A stretch of 64,000 nt of DNA from Shewanella sp. 10N.286.48.A6 (GCF_002873135.1 NZ_MCVI01000083.1:1-64000); one strand, 5' to 3'; shown: positions 26,737-35,936, counted from the stretch's first letter. Numbers and translations: made by a program. Notes: generated by a model from the sequence alone, not told the origin.

Positions 26737-28093
26737 TCGAGATGTTTTAATCCATGCAATTATCAAGCATCAAAATGTATTTTTAAGATTGCTTGATCAT
26801 ATTGCATTAAATGATGGTGCCAATGAGGTACCAGAGAGCCTTTATTTACAGTTGTACAACAATGTTATTTGTAAAGACTCTGATGAGAAAGTACATAGTT
26901 ACCTAAGTATTGAATCGTTGAGTGAGAATGGTGTTTTTATTCATAACGATCCGAATACAGGTCAGATTACGCTTGAAAGAGTTATTGTTGATTTACTAAG
27001 TTTTTTAGATGTAAAAAGGGCTAGAGAGCTAGACCATGCAGAATTTGAAAATATTCGCGTTGCTATTGTTGCCGCTTGTGAACAAATTAAAAAGTATGAA
27101 ATTAGTTCAATCGATTATAAAGAAGCTAAAGGTACATTTAATCGATTGATGAGTGATATACATTCTAAGATAAAAGAGAATGTTTTAGCTCTGACCCACC
27201 AAGTTGATAGTATTGCTTTAGAGTATAAGTCATATGACCAAGGCGATAATGCCGTTAATGTTATAGAGCTTTATAACAAAGTTTCAAAACTTTATAGCCG
27301 TTATGTAATGCCATGTTATGACTTCATTAACCCTTCGATGGAAATGGCGCAAACACAAAGTTTCTCTATGGCGGTTGATGGATTAATTTCACATTATAAG
27401 AGTGAATTAAACCTTTATGATGAAGCAACGTTGGTTCAATTTAGAAAGAAAGCGATTACTAGCTATTACAAAGATATAGGTGTCTTAGTACGGAAACTCG
27501 ATCAATACTCAAATCACTTAAGCCAAGATCGTAGTTTCTATTTATCAATTGAAAGTGCTTTCTCACACCTTATGGAAAGTATTGAGCCGCTAAGGCACGG
27601 ACTAAAAAGGAATATTTATTTAACTAGTAAATCTGAAGTGTTTAACAATCATACGGCTCTAGATGGCCTTACAAGGCTAAAATCTAAATTTAAACCAAAG
27701 TTACAATGGCACGCAAATAAAACTAGATTACGTTTCAAAGAGTATTTATTAACCGTCAATGAAACTTCTTTTAAAAAAAAGGATCGTCAACTTAAGCCTT
27801 TAGCAGTTGAGTGTAATGTAAGCGATGAGCGAAAGCAGGTTATTAGCTTTATCATTGATAAGTTTGATGAGACTAAATCCTTACCAGATGTTCACCAGTT
27901 TTTATATAGCGAGCTAAGTAAAGCACTTTCTGACTTTGAACTCTCAGATGTTCTGTACGGCTTAGAAGTTTTTTTACCTTTCTATAGCGGGGCTGAGCGG
28001 AGTTTTCCTATCAAAAAAAAGCAAATAAATGATGAAATTCATTATTTGGAGTATGTACAGTTGAGTTATTCAGGGAGTACTGAAAATGTATGA
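26726..28093 (+). CDS. Kleisin-like subunit, JetA/MksF-like
   Basis: This helix-rich protein of about 455 aa follows the SMC ATPase and precedes an MksE-like gene, the position of the kleisin in MksBEF and Wadjet operons. The N-terminal region (LIHAIIKHQNVFLRLLDHIAL, IERVIVDLLSFLDV) looks like a winged-helix dimerisation part. The middle is coiled and helical (about 130-300), and the C-terminus could cap the SMC head. I use the GTG at 26726, which has GGAG nine bases upstream; a TTG at 26711 is the alternative. Assignment rests on context and general composition, not a recognised motif. Confidence 0.62.
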   Translation: MKLNRDVLIHAIIKHQNVFLRLLDHIALNDGANEVPESLYLQLYNNVICKDSDEKVHSYLSIESLSENGVFIHNDPNTGQITLERVIVDLLSFLDVKRARELDHAEFENIRVAIVAACEQIKKYEISSIDYKEAKGTFNRLMSDIHSKIKENVLALTHQVDSIALEYKSYDQGDNAVNVIELYNKVSKLYSRYVMPCYDFINPSMEMAQTQSFSMAVDGLISHYKSELNLYDEATLVQFRKKAITSYYKDIGVLVRKLDQYSNHLSQDRSFYLSIESAFSHLMESIEPLRHGLKRNIYLTSKSEVFNNHTALDGLTRLKSKFKPKLQWHANKTRLRFKEYLLTVNETSFKKKDRQLKPLAVECNVSDERKQVISFIIDKFDETKSLPDVHQFLYSELSKALSDFELSDVLYGLEVFLPFYSGAERSFPIKKKQINDEIHYLEYVQLSYSGSTENV

Positions 28094-28634
28094 TAAACAG
28101 TTAAGTAAAGAAATTTTTGATCAACTTACAAACGGTAAAGTAATAAATAAAACCATTCTTAATAATGCTGGTGAATTTGTTGAAAACCACTTGTTTAATG
28201 AAGTTATGGGAAATTTGAAGGATTATCGGCAGCAATATGAAATGTCTGGTTGTGACTTCGTAGAATCACCGACATTCATATTCATTAGAGACTTAGCGAG
28301 CAATCAAGAAGACTTAAAAACTGATGTTACGATGAAAGCATGCGTGTTGTTGCTGTTGATAGGCAAGTACATTACTGAAAACAATTATCGGATAACTAAA
28401 TTAACTGAATCGTCAGGTGGGCTTACAGAAGCAGATATTGAAGCCATTGAACAAATGGATGATACAAGAGAAGTGTTAGAAAGATCTTCAATTAAAAATG
28501 GTTTTAGTAGTGCAATAAAAAATATCTTAATTGACCGCAATATATTGCTGAAAAAAACTAGCGTTAATGCTTATTTATTATCTGATGCAGGTAAAGCATT
28601 TTTCGATGAAATATCAGAGCGCTTTCAAAAATAA
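28086..28634 (+). CDS. MksE/JetB-like subunit
   Basis: This 182-aa protein overlaps the kleisin-like gene by 8 bp. Its features fit the tandem winged-helix KITE-type subunit MksE/JetB: an opening IFDQLTNGKVINKTILN, an internal helix pair, and a C-terminal winged-helix-like segment (SSAIKNILIDRNILLKKTSVNAYLLSDAGKAFFDEI) reminiscent of MukE and MksE. The size is right for the family (about 180-230 aa). Identification is by size, order and this C-terminal pattern. Confidence 0.62.
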   Translation: MYDKQLSKEIFDQLTNGKVINKTILNNAGEFVENHLFNEVMGNLKDYRQQYEMSGCDFVESPTFIFIRDLASNQEDLKTDVTMKACVLLLLIGKYITENNYRITKLTESSGGLTEADIEAIEQMDDTREVLERSSIKNGFSSAIKNILIDRNILLKKTSVNAYLLSDAGKAFFDEISERFQK

Positions 28635-28653
28635 AGTCGATTAGGAATTTTTT

Positions 28654-29079
28654 ATGGAAATTTATATTAAAGCATGCGGAGTTTTAGTTGCATTTATTGC
28701 ACTCGTATACACCAGCATAAATAGTAAAAGGAATGCAGAAAAGCACCAAGTTGAGATGTTAAAATTGGAACTTGAAATTTTGGATAAGCTAAGCTCTAGC
28801 GAGAGTAATGCTTATTATCAAAAGGCTATTAATTCAGCCTCAATAAGAGCCGATAATGTATATAGAGACTTTAAACCATATTACCCTGTATATTTTAGAG
28901 TTGGATTAATTGTATATATTGGTTTTGCATTAAATGGCTTTGTTTTAATGTATTCAGAATACAGTGTATGGTGGGTGATAGCTTCTTATTCACTCTCTTT
29001 GATAGGCTTTGAAATGCAAAGAAGAGGTCTTACTCCAAATATGTCAGGAAAGCCTGCTAAATTAAAATTAAAATCTTAA
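28654..29079 (+). CDS. Small membrane protein of unknown function
   Basis: This 141-aa protein has an N-terminal membrane segment (IYIKACGVLVAFIALVYTSI), a basic/helical cytoplasmic stretch, and two closely spaced hydrophobic segments (YFRVGLIVYIGFALNGFVLMY and VWWVIASYSLSLIGFEM). I recognise no family. It starts 19 bp after the MksE-like gene and ends 34 bp before the GapS6a-like gene, so it could belong to either system or be independent. Confidence 0.6.
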   Translation: MEIYIKACGVLVAFIALVYTSINSKRNAEKHQVEMLKLELEILDKLSSSESNAYYQKAINSASIRADNVYRDFKPYYPVYFRVGLIVYIGFALNGFVLMYSEYSVWWVIASYSLSLIGFEMQRRGLTPNMSGKPAKLKLKS

Positions 29080-29113
29080 CAACTATATTAGAGATTAACC
29101 TTAGGAGGTTTAT

Positions 29114-29470
29114 ATGGATATTCTTAGTGCATCTATTTTATCAGGACTTATTTATGACGGTGTAAAGGGGGGAGCTGTTATAGGGTTTGATATGTTAAAG
29201 TCAAAATTAAAGGACTGGCTTATTGATGACTCACAAATAGAAAAAATAACCGAGTACCTTCAAGAAGCTGGTGTAAATGAAGATCTAGCACCCCATGCGA
29301 TAGAAAGAAAGATAGGTGAACATCAAGGTTTACTGGAGTTATTGAGTAATATTAAAGCTTCAGAAAATACAGTTGTTGTTGAGCAAACATCCAATATAGG
29401 TCACAACATAAATAGCATGGGCAGTGGAAATATTTCTGTAGGTAATATAGTTAATTCAAAGGATTCATAG
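29114..29470 (+). CDS. GapS6a-like small protein
   Basis: This 118-aa protein has a strong ribosome site (TAGGAGG eight bases before ATG). The N-terminal segment MDILSASILSGLIYDGVKGG, then LKSKLKDWLIDD, resembles the first protein of the two-gene anti-phage system I know as GAPS6. The C-terminal 35 residues (TVVVEQTSNIGHNINSMGSG) form a beta-rich, Asn/Gly-rich stretch. A similar stretch recurs at the start of the next protein. Only 3 bp separate the two genes, so they almost certainly act together. The family assignment is from memory of sequence style and should be checked. Confidence 0.55.
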   Translation: MDILSASILSGLIYDGVKGGAVIGFDMLKSKLKDWLIDDSQIEKITEYLQEAGVNEDLAPHAIERKIGEHQGLLELLSNIKASENTVVVEQTSNIGHNINSMGSGNISVGNIVNSKDS

Positions 29471-29473
29471 TAG

Positions 29474-32400
29474 ATGGGGGATTCTATTGTAACCCAAACG
29501 TCGGGTGTAGGTCATATTATCAATGCAGCTGAAAATGCGAATGTATCGATAGGTGATTTAAATATTACTAGTTTATCTTCTAGTGATTTACTTACTTTCA
29601 CGAAGCAATTACTTAAATTTATTACATATCGTGATTGGGTTATGGTTAAAGCATACATAGCTAGCCTTAAGTCTTTGGGATCTTTAGATGATGAATGTAA
29701 CTCACTCATTGAAATTTTGGAGTTCAGGTTTTTTCAATTAACTGGTGCTAATACAGATATAGATCCGGATTTATTTATAGATTTATTGCGTAGCCCTCGT
29801 TCAGTGAGCTTAGTTAAAGATGTTGTAGAGTCTATTTGCATTCATCACCTTTCTATTGAATCAAAAGATAATGCTAAAAACAGGTATGTTAACTCTAGTC
29901 ATAAAGGCAGCTTTTCATTCGAGGTCTTTTATGAACTGATTGCTGATAGTAAAGATTTAGATGCAATATTAGAAGGTGGAATATCAGAATTTCTTGAGCA
30001 TGAATTATGCTCATTAGTTCGATGTGCCATTAGGTGTAAGAATTTTGAAATAGCAACACAGCTTTCGAAAGCTATGTTTAATAAATACAAAAATATTAAT
30101 AGTGAAATACTATTTTCACTTTCTTTAGCATATGAGCTATATGAAGAAATTGATGGAAAGCACTATTGGCTTATTAATCATGATGTCATGGAGACGTTAG
30201 AGGAAAGAATTAGTCATTGCATATGTTTGTATAAAGAAAACTCGGATAAGCGAATAGTTCAAATAGCAGCAGTTTTATTAGCATCCACTTGGTTTCAAGC
30301 TGTTGGGTTGAGAGATATTTGCGTTGATAATATTGAAGAAGCAGAAAAGGTTACCCCTAATATACGGGACTTTATATCTCTAAATAAGGAAGAAGATAAC
30401 AACATTGTTTCGATAAAGGATATGTTGAATAAAGATGAATTAGCAATAAGTGAACAAGAGTTTACTAAGATATCTTCAGCATTCATCGAAGGCAATTTAA
30501 ATGAACGGCAAATCAAAAAATGGATTAATAGTGGCGGGAAGGTTACCTCGACAAGCGATGTTGCCGAAGAATTTATCCAAATAATTTTAAACTCAATGGT
30601 TTGTAGTAACGATGACCGCCAACATAAGTTTGATTTATCTAAAAGGCTAGAGTCGTTTATTGAGGTCAACCAAAACACTCTCAGTGAGCTAAATATTCAT
30701 GCAATTTATGAGCTCTCTTTGAATCTCTATCGCATAGACCTATCATTACATGTAGTTAAATTAGTAGAGCCTTTAATACATATTAATCCTTGGGCATCTC
30801 CAATTGTTGATATTTATGCACAATCTTTATTGGCATCTGATCAATTAGGAAAATTGGATGAATTGTTAACAAATATTAGTAAAGATAGTTTTCGGTTACT
30901 CGCTGTTAGAATTGAACGAGCACATATTTCTAATGACTTTAAAAGAGCAATTTCATTAGCAAATATTGGAGTTAGTAAGTACAAAAAGTCATGTTTTTAT
31001 TGGTCTCATTTACTTAGAGCTTATTATGCCGAAAACTTAGAGCTCGATAAAACTCAAATTGTTGTTTCTAGAATCCCCAAAGAAATTATCAATGAGTTTA
31101 GTTTTGATGGTCTTAACTTAATTCATTTAATTGCTAAGACTGACTTGAGTTTAGCTGAATCTGTAATTTTGGAATGGTTTATTGATGATCCTGTAGGTGT
31201 AGCCACTCACCTAACTAACCTTCATTTTAATAACTTGAAAAGAGACAGTAATCATACTAAGAACGTATACCCCTCGAAGAGGTGTTCAACAGCTTTTGTT
31301 TATACAAAAGGGGGAAGAACATTCACAAAATTATTAGTTGATGATTGTAAAGCAAGTGAATACCTACTAAACCCTGAAAGTCCATTGGGGGAACTGTTAA
31401 ATGACCTGGAAGTAGGGGAAGAAGCTAAAGAAGGGATATCGACTATAAAGCTAATTGAAAAACTACCGGCAATTGTCGGAGCATTTAGGATTTCTACCAA
31501 TATTCGAGATGATATAAACCCTGGAGATGATTGTTTTTATTCACTATCCATAAATGAAGATGATGGTGTTGAAGGAATGCTAAAGCAAATTGATTCAATT
31601 TCTCAAGAAAAACAAACAATCGAACATGAAATTGATGGGAAGGCTATACCAATTCTTATGAGGCTTAAGCACTCACATGAAGCTGATATAGTAAAAGGAG
31701 CTTTCATCTACTTATGTGATGGTACTAGCAATAAGTCACTTAGTCTTTTCTCAGAAGGTAAGGTTGTTGATGATGCTGTTATTCTTGACGTTCTTTCATT
31801 AGCTTATTTTTGTTTGACAGGTTTAAGCAAGGGGTTAATGAAAGCAGGTGTTAAAGTTTATGTCACCAAAGAGACTCATGACTTGGTTAATTTTTGGTTG
31901 GATGATATGGGCAGAGTAGATTTTTTGTCTATAGCTAAAGTTGGTGATGAATTTATAAAAACAACGGCAAATGACATTGCAAAAGACAGCAATATTAGTA
32001 ATCTAAAAGAGCTTATTGAAAGTTGTGAAGTATTGATACCTTCAAGCTTAAATATGCCAGAAATGTTAGCAAGTTTGAAAGATGTTGTTGATATATGTCA
32101 CTATAGCTCCCTTAAAGCTTCTATCTCCCATTCTATTCCATTCTGTTGTGTAGATCCTGCTTTCTGTCAGCTTTATACTCAACTGGATGTTATTTTAGCG
32201 GATGTATATAAGTTGGCTGTTGATGCAAAATCGGCGTCTAAATCAACAAACCTTTCTTTGGCTGAGTGCAATATACAGTTTAACTTGCCTGTACCCCTTT
32301 CTCATCAAGATGTTATTGAACTTTGCTCTAAAGAAGGCAAAGGACAATATTTAGCATCGGAGGTTATCAAGAAATATCCAGAAGGTTATTCTTCTTCTGA

Positions 32401-32740
32401 AAATGCCCTTTATGTACTTACTAATATTTGCCTTAAGTCAATTAGCTCAGCTTATTTAGGTTTAAAGGGAAGGTTTGATTTATCTGATTGGAAATATACA
32501 GAGCATATTGTATATGCTTGTTCTAGTTCATCGATGAGATCTCTGAAAGGTGATACCTGTGAAAAAAGGCTAGCTTTACTCATATATCACGTACTAGAAA
32601 GCTTTGAAACAATGGAGGACGTGACAAAATTTACTTTAACTTTCTTCAGGAGGTTTGTGCATGGACACTTTCTTGATGTAAAACAAATAGATCTTGAATT
32701 GAACGTTTTAAAGGATTCTAAAAAGGATTCAAAAAGTTAA
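29474..32740 (+). CDS. GapS6b-like protein with helical repeats and PIN-like C-terminal domain
   Basis: This 1,088-aa protein begins with a short beta motif (IVTQTSGVGHIINAAEN) like the end of its upstream partner. About 600 residues of helical, TPR-like repeats follow (VVKLVEPLIHINPWASPIVDIYAQSLLASDQ and similar). Near residues 755-900 lies a region with VVDDAVILDVLSLAYFCLTGL, YVTKETHDLVNFWL and CVDPAFCQL, spaced like the acidic residues of a PIN ribonuclease. This agrees with a toxin-type effector in a two-component anti-phage system such as GAPS6. Nuclease activity is inferred. Confidence 0.6.
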   Translation: MGDSIVTQTSGVGHIINAAENANVSIGDLNITSLSSSDLLTFTKQLLKFITYRDWVMVKAYIASLKSLGSLDDECNSLIEILEFRFFQLTGANTDIDPDLFIDLLRSPRSVSLVKDVVESICIHHLSIESKDNAKNRYVNSSHKGSFSFEVFYELIADSKDLDAILEGGISEFLEHELCSLVRCAIRCKNFEIATQLSKAMFNKYKNINSEILFSLSLAYELYEEIDGKHYWLINHDVMETLEERISHCICLYKENSDKRIVQIAAVLLASTWFQAVGLRDICVDNIEEAEKVTPNIRDFISLNKEEDNNIVSIKDMLNKDELAISEQEFTKISSAFIEGNLNERQIKKWINSGGKVTSTSDVAEEFIQIILNSMVCSNDDRQHKFDLSKRLESFIEVNQNTLSELNIHAIYELSLNLYRIDLSLHVVKLVEPLIHINPWASPIVDIYAQSLLASDQLGKLDELLTNISKDSFRLLAVRIERAHISNDFKRAISLANIGVSKYKKSCFYWSHLLRAYYAENLELDKTQIVVSRIPKEIINEFSFDGLNLIHLIAKTDLSLAESVILEWFIDDPVGVATHLTNLHFNNLKRDSNHTKNVYPSKRCSTAFVYTKGGRTFTKLLVDDCKASEYLLNPESPLGELLNDLEVGEEAKEGISTIKLIEKLPAIVGAFRISTNIRDDINPGDDCFYSLSINEDDGVEGMLKQIDSISQEKQTIEHEIDGKAIPILMRLKHSHEADIVKGAFIYLCDGTSNKSLSLFSEGKVVDDAVILDVLSLAYFCLTGLSKGLMKAGVKVYVTKETHDLVNFWLDDMGRVDFLSIAKVGDEFIKTTANDIAKDSNISNLKELIESCEVLIPSSLNMPEMLASLKDVVDICHYSSLKASISHSIPFCCVDPAFCQLYTQLDVILADVYKLAVDAKSASKSTNLSLAECNIQFNLPVPLSHQDVIELCSKEGKGQYLASEVIKKYPEGYSSSENALYVLTNICLKSISSAYLGLKGRFDLSDWKYTEHIVYACSSSSMRSLKGDTCEKRLALLIYHVLESFETMEDVTKFTLTFFRRFVHGHFLDVKQIDLELNVLKDSKKDSKS

Positions 32741-33240
32741 AGTAACTACAATGCAAAGAAGTATGTTGTGCTTAAATTATTTTGGAAACACAGTTAAAAG
32801 CGTTGTTTATCAACTTTAAAAGTGAAATGAAACATAATTTAAACTTAGCATATAATTCTGCCATTTCATGAAATTCAGTTTTTTTGTTTAAAAAGTAACT
32901 AACTGAACTTTTTTACTGTAAAAATTACAAAACAGGTGCTCTTTATCTAATTGAGGACAATAAAACTAAAAATTACTGAGATTTATTCTTCTAGGTAATA
33001 GAAGTTAAACTTGTGGGGGTCTTCTCATTTCAAAGAAATGAGGTATACCGACGCTTCGCGTCGAAAATATCCAGCTTTGTTTTTACCTATTTGCAAGGTC
33101 ATAACTTAAGGAAAAGCATCAATAAATAGGTTTTTACAAAAATAAAAATTTCTCAGCCAGTCACATAACTGACGGTTATTAATTTTCTTTATAGATTACA
33201 CATCACCCAATGTTGGGTTAATTAAATCTCGGAGAAAATT
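32741..33240. other. 500-bp intergenic region with two adjacent perfect hairpins
   Basis: No protein-coding frame is convincing. Two perfect hairpins lie side by side: CTCATTTC-AAA-GAAATGAG at 33024-33042 and CGACGC-TTC-GCGTCG at 33049-33063. A third, ACCCAA-TG-TTGGGT, lies near 33207-33220, just before the next gene. The paired hairpins could be a small RNA or a palindromic mobile unit. Confidence 0.5.
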
Positions 33241-33396
33241 ATGTCTAAGTCAAAATCAAATCAAACACCAATGACCACAAAAGCTGTTGCTCGCATTCAA
33301 AGTAGCGAGGCAAAAGCAAGTGGCGGTCAAGTGTCATCAAAAGGCTTTGCTGCAAGAGCAGCTCGTGCTGCCGCTAATAATAACAAAAACGGTTAA
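33241..33396 (+). CDS. 51-aa seed-maturation-protein-like peptide
   Basis: This short gene starts at ATG 33241 with CTCGGAG upstream and ends TAA at 33394-33396. The protein (MSKSKSNQTPMTTKAVARIQ..) is basic, Ala/Ser-rich and probably helical or disordered. Its RIQSSEAKASGGQVSSKGFAARAARAA core resembles the short motif of plant seed maturation (SMP/LEA) proteins and small bacterial relatives. A 14-bp terminator-like hairpin separates it from a HicA-like gene 48 bp downstream. The function is unknown. Confidence 0.7.
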   Translation: MSKSKSNQTPMTTKAVARIQSSEAKASGGQVSSKGFAARAARAAANNNKNG

Positions 33397-33401
33397 GGAG
33401 T

Positions 33402-33440
33402 AAGGACTAGGAAGTTGTTGACTTCCTAGTCCTTTATTTT
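33402..33440 (+). terminator. 14-bp hairpin between SMP-like and hicA-like genes
   Basis: A perfect 14-bp stem (AAGGACTAGGAAGT / ACTTCCTAGTCCTT) has a TGTTG loop and is followed by TATTTT. It ends five bases before the hicA-like start codon, which has no visible Shine-Dalgarno sequence. It may be a terminator, or an attenuator controlling the next gene. Confidence 0.75.
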
Positions 33441-33444
33441 GATT

Positions 33445-33660
33445 ATGTCCGCATACAGTAAAGATAAAGAAATTAGTAAGCTGGTAAAACACTTAATTAA
33501 ATCTGGTTGGGTGTTCAAACAAGGAAAGAAGCACGGCTTAATATATGCGCCTAAAGGTGGTCGCATTGCAGTTCCTTGTACGCCGAGTGATAGACGATCA
33601 CATCTTAACTTTAAACGAAACCTTAAAAGAATTATGACAATGGAAGTTGATTATGCTTAA
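33445..33660 (+). CDS. HicA-like (YcfA) putative mRNA interferase
   Basis: This 71-aa dsRNA-binding-type protein has the HicA pattern: SKLVKHLIKSGWVFKQGKKHGLIYAPKGGRIAVPCTPSD, then HLNFKRNLKRIM. The catalytic-type His lies in GKKHG (family usually GSHH). HicA toxins cleave mRNA and are normally paired with HicB. No HicB follows; instead the frame overlaps an ankyrin-repeat gene by 8 bp. I start at ATG 33445; an upstream in-frame TTG at 33439 has no support. Confidence 0.75.
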   Translation: MSAYSKDKEISKLVKHLIKSGWVFKQGKKHGLIYAPKGGRIAVPCTPSDRRSHLNFKRNLKRIMTMEVDYA

Positions 33661-35917
33661 AGAAAAGCGCCAACCATTTATGACACCTGTTGAAATAGTA
33701 CGCATTATCGCGAGTGCAATAGGAATTAAAGCATCGAATAAGCAGCTAGATACTTTTGCTTTCAAATATGACCAACCCTACACCTTAGCTTCAAGTTTAT
33801 TCAAAGAATCTATTTCAGTTCCTCTTTCTAAGTTCATCAATAACGACTTCTCTAAAAAATTAGAAGCTAAATTTGAATCAATGATGCGGGACTATATTGA
33901 ATTGGTTAACTCAACTCCTATGGACGGTATAACCAGAGTTGAGACTGAAGCAATTCTTGCCCGGTGGATCCTCGATACTGTTGCTGTTGAATTCAATCTT
34001 TTTATGGGAAAAGTAATTGAAGGGCCAAATTATTTAATGAGAGATAACCTTCACCCTAATGGGATCACCCAGGCGTTTGATTGGTTATCTTCAAATGTTG
34101 AGTGGTGGGATAGCTTTCTTAAATTTATTCCAAAAGAAAAACGTCATCGCTTCAAGCTTTGGAAAAGTAATGATGAACTGCCAAAGCTATCTAATATAAC
34201 AAATATTCCAGATTATCTTCCTAATTCTGAAGTTGAGGGGCATGAATGGGAAAAAATTAAAGTTGTTATTTTAGCAGCCCGTTTTATCGATAATTTACAG
34301 CGAAATTATACCGATATTTACCCTGAAAAATTAGTCAATGTTGCTGTACTGGGCTTAAGTCAAGTTGAGCAATATATATGGCATTTGAAGAGTAACAATC
34401 AAGATTGGCTAAAACCGCTAGGGGAGCAGGGGTTAGAGATTGATTACATTTTTTATAAAAAGGATAAAAATAAAGGGCTCTCTGATGCAGAGCGAAAACA
34501 ACGCTCAAAAACGTTGATTGACGAGCTTGAAGCCTCAACATTTAAGTATTCCAAATTTAATATGGGGTATTGGCTGAACTGGTATCGTGCTCGATGGCAT
34601 GCTCTGAATGGTGAGCTTAAAGAAGCAAATAGCCATTTTAAAACAACGTTTGAACAAGCTTTATTTTTTGCAGGTCCATCGATGCCTGAAATTATAAAAG
34701 AAGCCCTTAGTATTGCTTCTAGCCTTAAACCTACACCAGATAAAGCTTTCATTAAGAGGTTGAAAAACTCTGCAATCCTATTTGGTATTGATATACCTTT
34801 GCATAAGGAAGATCAAAGCCAATTAGAAGCTAATCGCTTTGATAGTGTAGTTGAGGATTGGGAATTAAAATTATATGCAGCAACATTTCAAAAACACTTT
34901 CCATCGACTTTACAGTTCAATGTAAGTTCCTCAAATGAAGCGCAACGGATAGGACCATTACTAGGTACTTTTGAGCAAAGCATTAAGCCAAACTTCCGAA
35001 GCCCAAATAAAAAAATAGTGGTTGGGGATACCTGGGGTAAGCAGGTGCCTCAAATAGTCTACTTTTCATGGATGAATTGCGTGGAAATAGTGTCTCAGTT
35101 GATTAATAAAGGTGTAAATGTAAATGCACTATCTGATTCCGATGAATCTGCATTGCTTTTTTCTATCTTGCAAATGGATGTACTGGATCATGGTTCAAGC
35201 ATGGACGATAGGCTATTCAAGCTAATAAGCTCTATTAAGCATCGTGAAAGTGTTGTTAATACGAAAACATCCAAAAAAGAACTATTACCTCTAGTCTGTG
35301 CTGTGGATACTGGCAGGCCAGAAGTAGTAGTAAAGGTTATAGAGATGGGAGCTAACGTTAACTTAAGAGGGAATACTGATAAACAATCTGCACTCTTTGC
35401 AACACTATCTAGGATTGGAATGATAAAAAGGCCTGATGTCAGTAGGGAGTTGATAAAAAACCACCCTTTAAATAATGAACTATTAGATACTATTAGGAGG
35501 CATTCCAACGGCCTTATGGGCGCTACGTTGGATGAAGTTAAAAGAAATTATGAGAGGCAATTACAAGATCCTTTGTTTAAAAAATTTACAGACTCTGGGC
35601 ATAACTTGATAGTAGACAGAGTAAAAGAGTTTATGACACTAGGTAACATGAGAGAAATCGCTAAGCTACTTATTCATTCTGGTGCTGACGCTAATGCTCG
35701 TCATAAAACCAGAATTAATGGGTTTACACCTTTGATGCTTGCGGCTGAGCTAGATGAAGTTGAACTGTTTGAAGCTATGATTTTGCATGATGGAGACCCT
35801 AAATTAACTTCTGAACATCCTGAAACAGGGAGACCATTAGATTGTAGATATATTGCTTTTGCTCATCAATCAAATCAAGTATTAAGGTACTTAGCCTCCC
35901 AACAGAAAAGGGCATAA
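33653..35917 (+). CDS. Large protein with C-terminal ankyrin repeats
   Basis: This protein of about 754 aa overlaps the HicA-like gene by 8 bp and ends 19 bp before the innermost right-end TnsB site. The first 430 residues are helical and not recognised. From about residue 470, ankyrin-type units appear: CVEIVSQLINKGVNVNALSDSDESALLF, RPEVVVKVIEMGANVNLRGN, MREIAKLLIHSGADANARHKTRINGFTPLMLAAELDEVELFEAMI. Ankyrins usually mediate protein contacts, so this may bind or neutralise the HicA-like protein. That is inference from the overlap. Confidence 0.72.
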   Translation: MLKEKRQPFMTPVEIVRIIASAIGIKASNKQLDTFAFKYDQPYTLASSLFKESISVPLSKFINNDFSKKLEAKFESMMRDYIELVNSTPMDGITRVETEAILARWILDTVAVEFNLFMGKVIEGPNYLMRDNLHPNGITQAFDWLSSNVEWWDSFLKFIPKEKRHRFKLWKSNDELPKLSNITNIPDYLPNSEVEGHEWEKIKVVILAARFIDNLQRNYTDIYPEKLVNVAVLGLSQVEQYIWHLKSNNQDWLKPLGEQGLEIDYIFYKKDKNKGLSDAERKQRSKTLIDELEASTFKYSKFNMGYWLNWYRARWHALNGELKEANSHFKTTFEQALFFAGPSMPEIIKEALSIASSLKPTPDKAFIKRLKNSAILFGIDIPLHKEDQSQLEANRFDSVVEDWELKLYAATFQKHFPSTLQFNVSSSNEAQRIGPLLGTFEQSIKPNFRSPNKKIVVGDTWGKQVPQIVYFSWMNCVEIVSQLINKGVNVNALSDSDESALLFSILQMDVLDHGSSMDDRLFKLISSIKHRESVVNTKTSKKELLPLVCAVDTGRPEVVVKVIEMGANVNLRGNTDKQSALFATLSRIGMIKRPDVSRELIKNHPLNNELLDTIRRHSNGLMGATLDEVKRNYERQLQDPLFKKFTDSGHNLIVDRVKEFMTLGNMREIAKLLIHSGADANARHKTRINGFTPLMLAAELDEVELFEAMILHDGDPKLTSEHPETGRPLDCRYIAFAHQSNQVLRYLASQQKRA

Positions 35918-35936
35918 GCGTAATATCGATTTATTG

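Noticed and set aside
32929..33000. Third toxin-antitoxin gene upstream of the SMP-like peptide
   Set aside because: No frame with a start codon, ribosome site and sensible composition could be found in the 500-bp gap.
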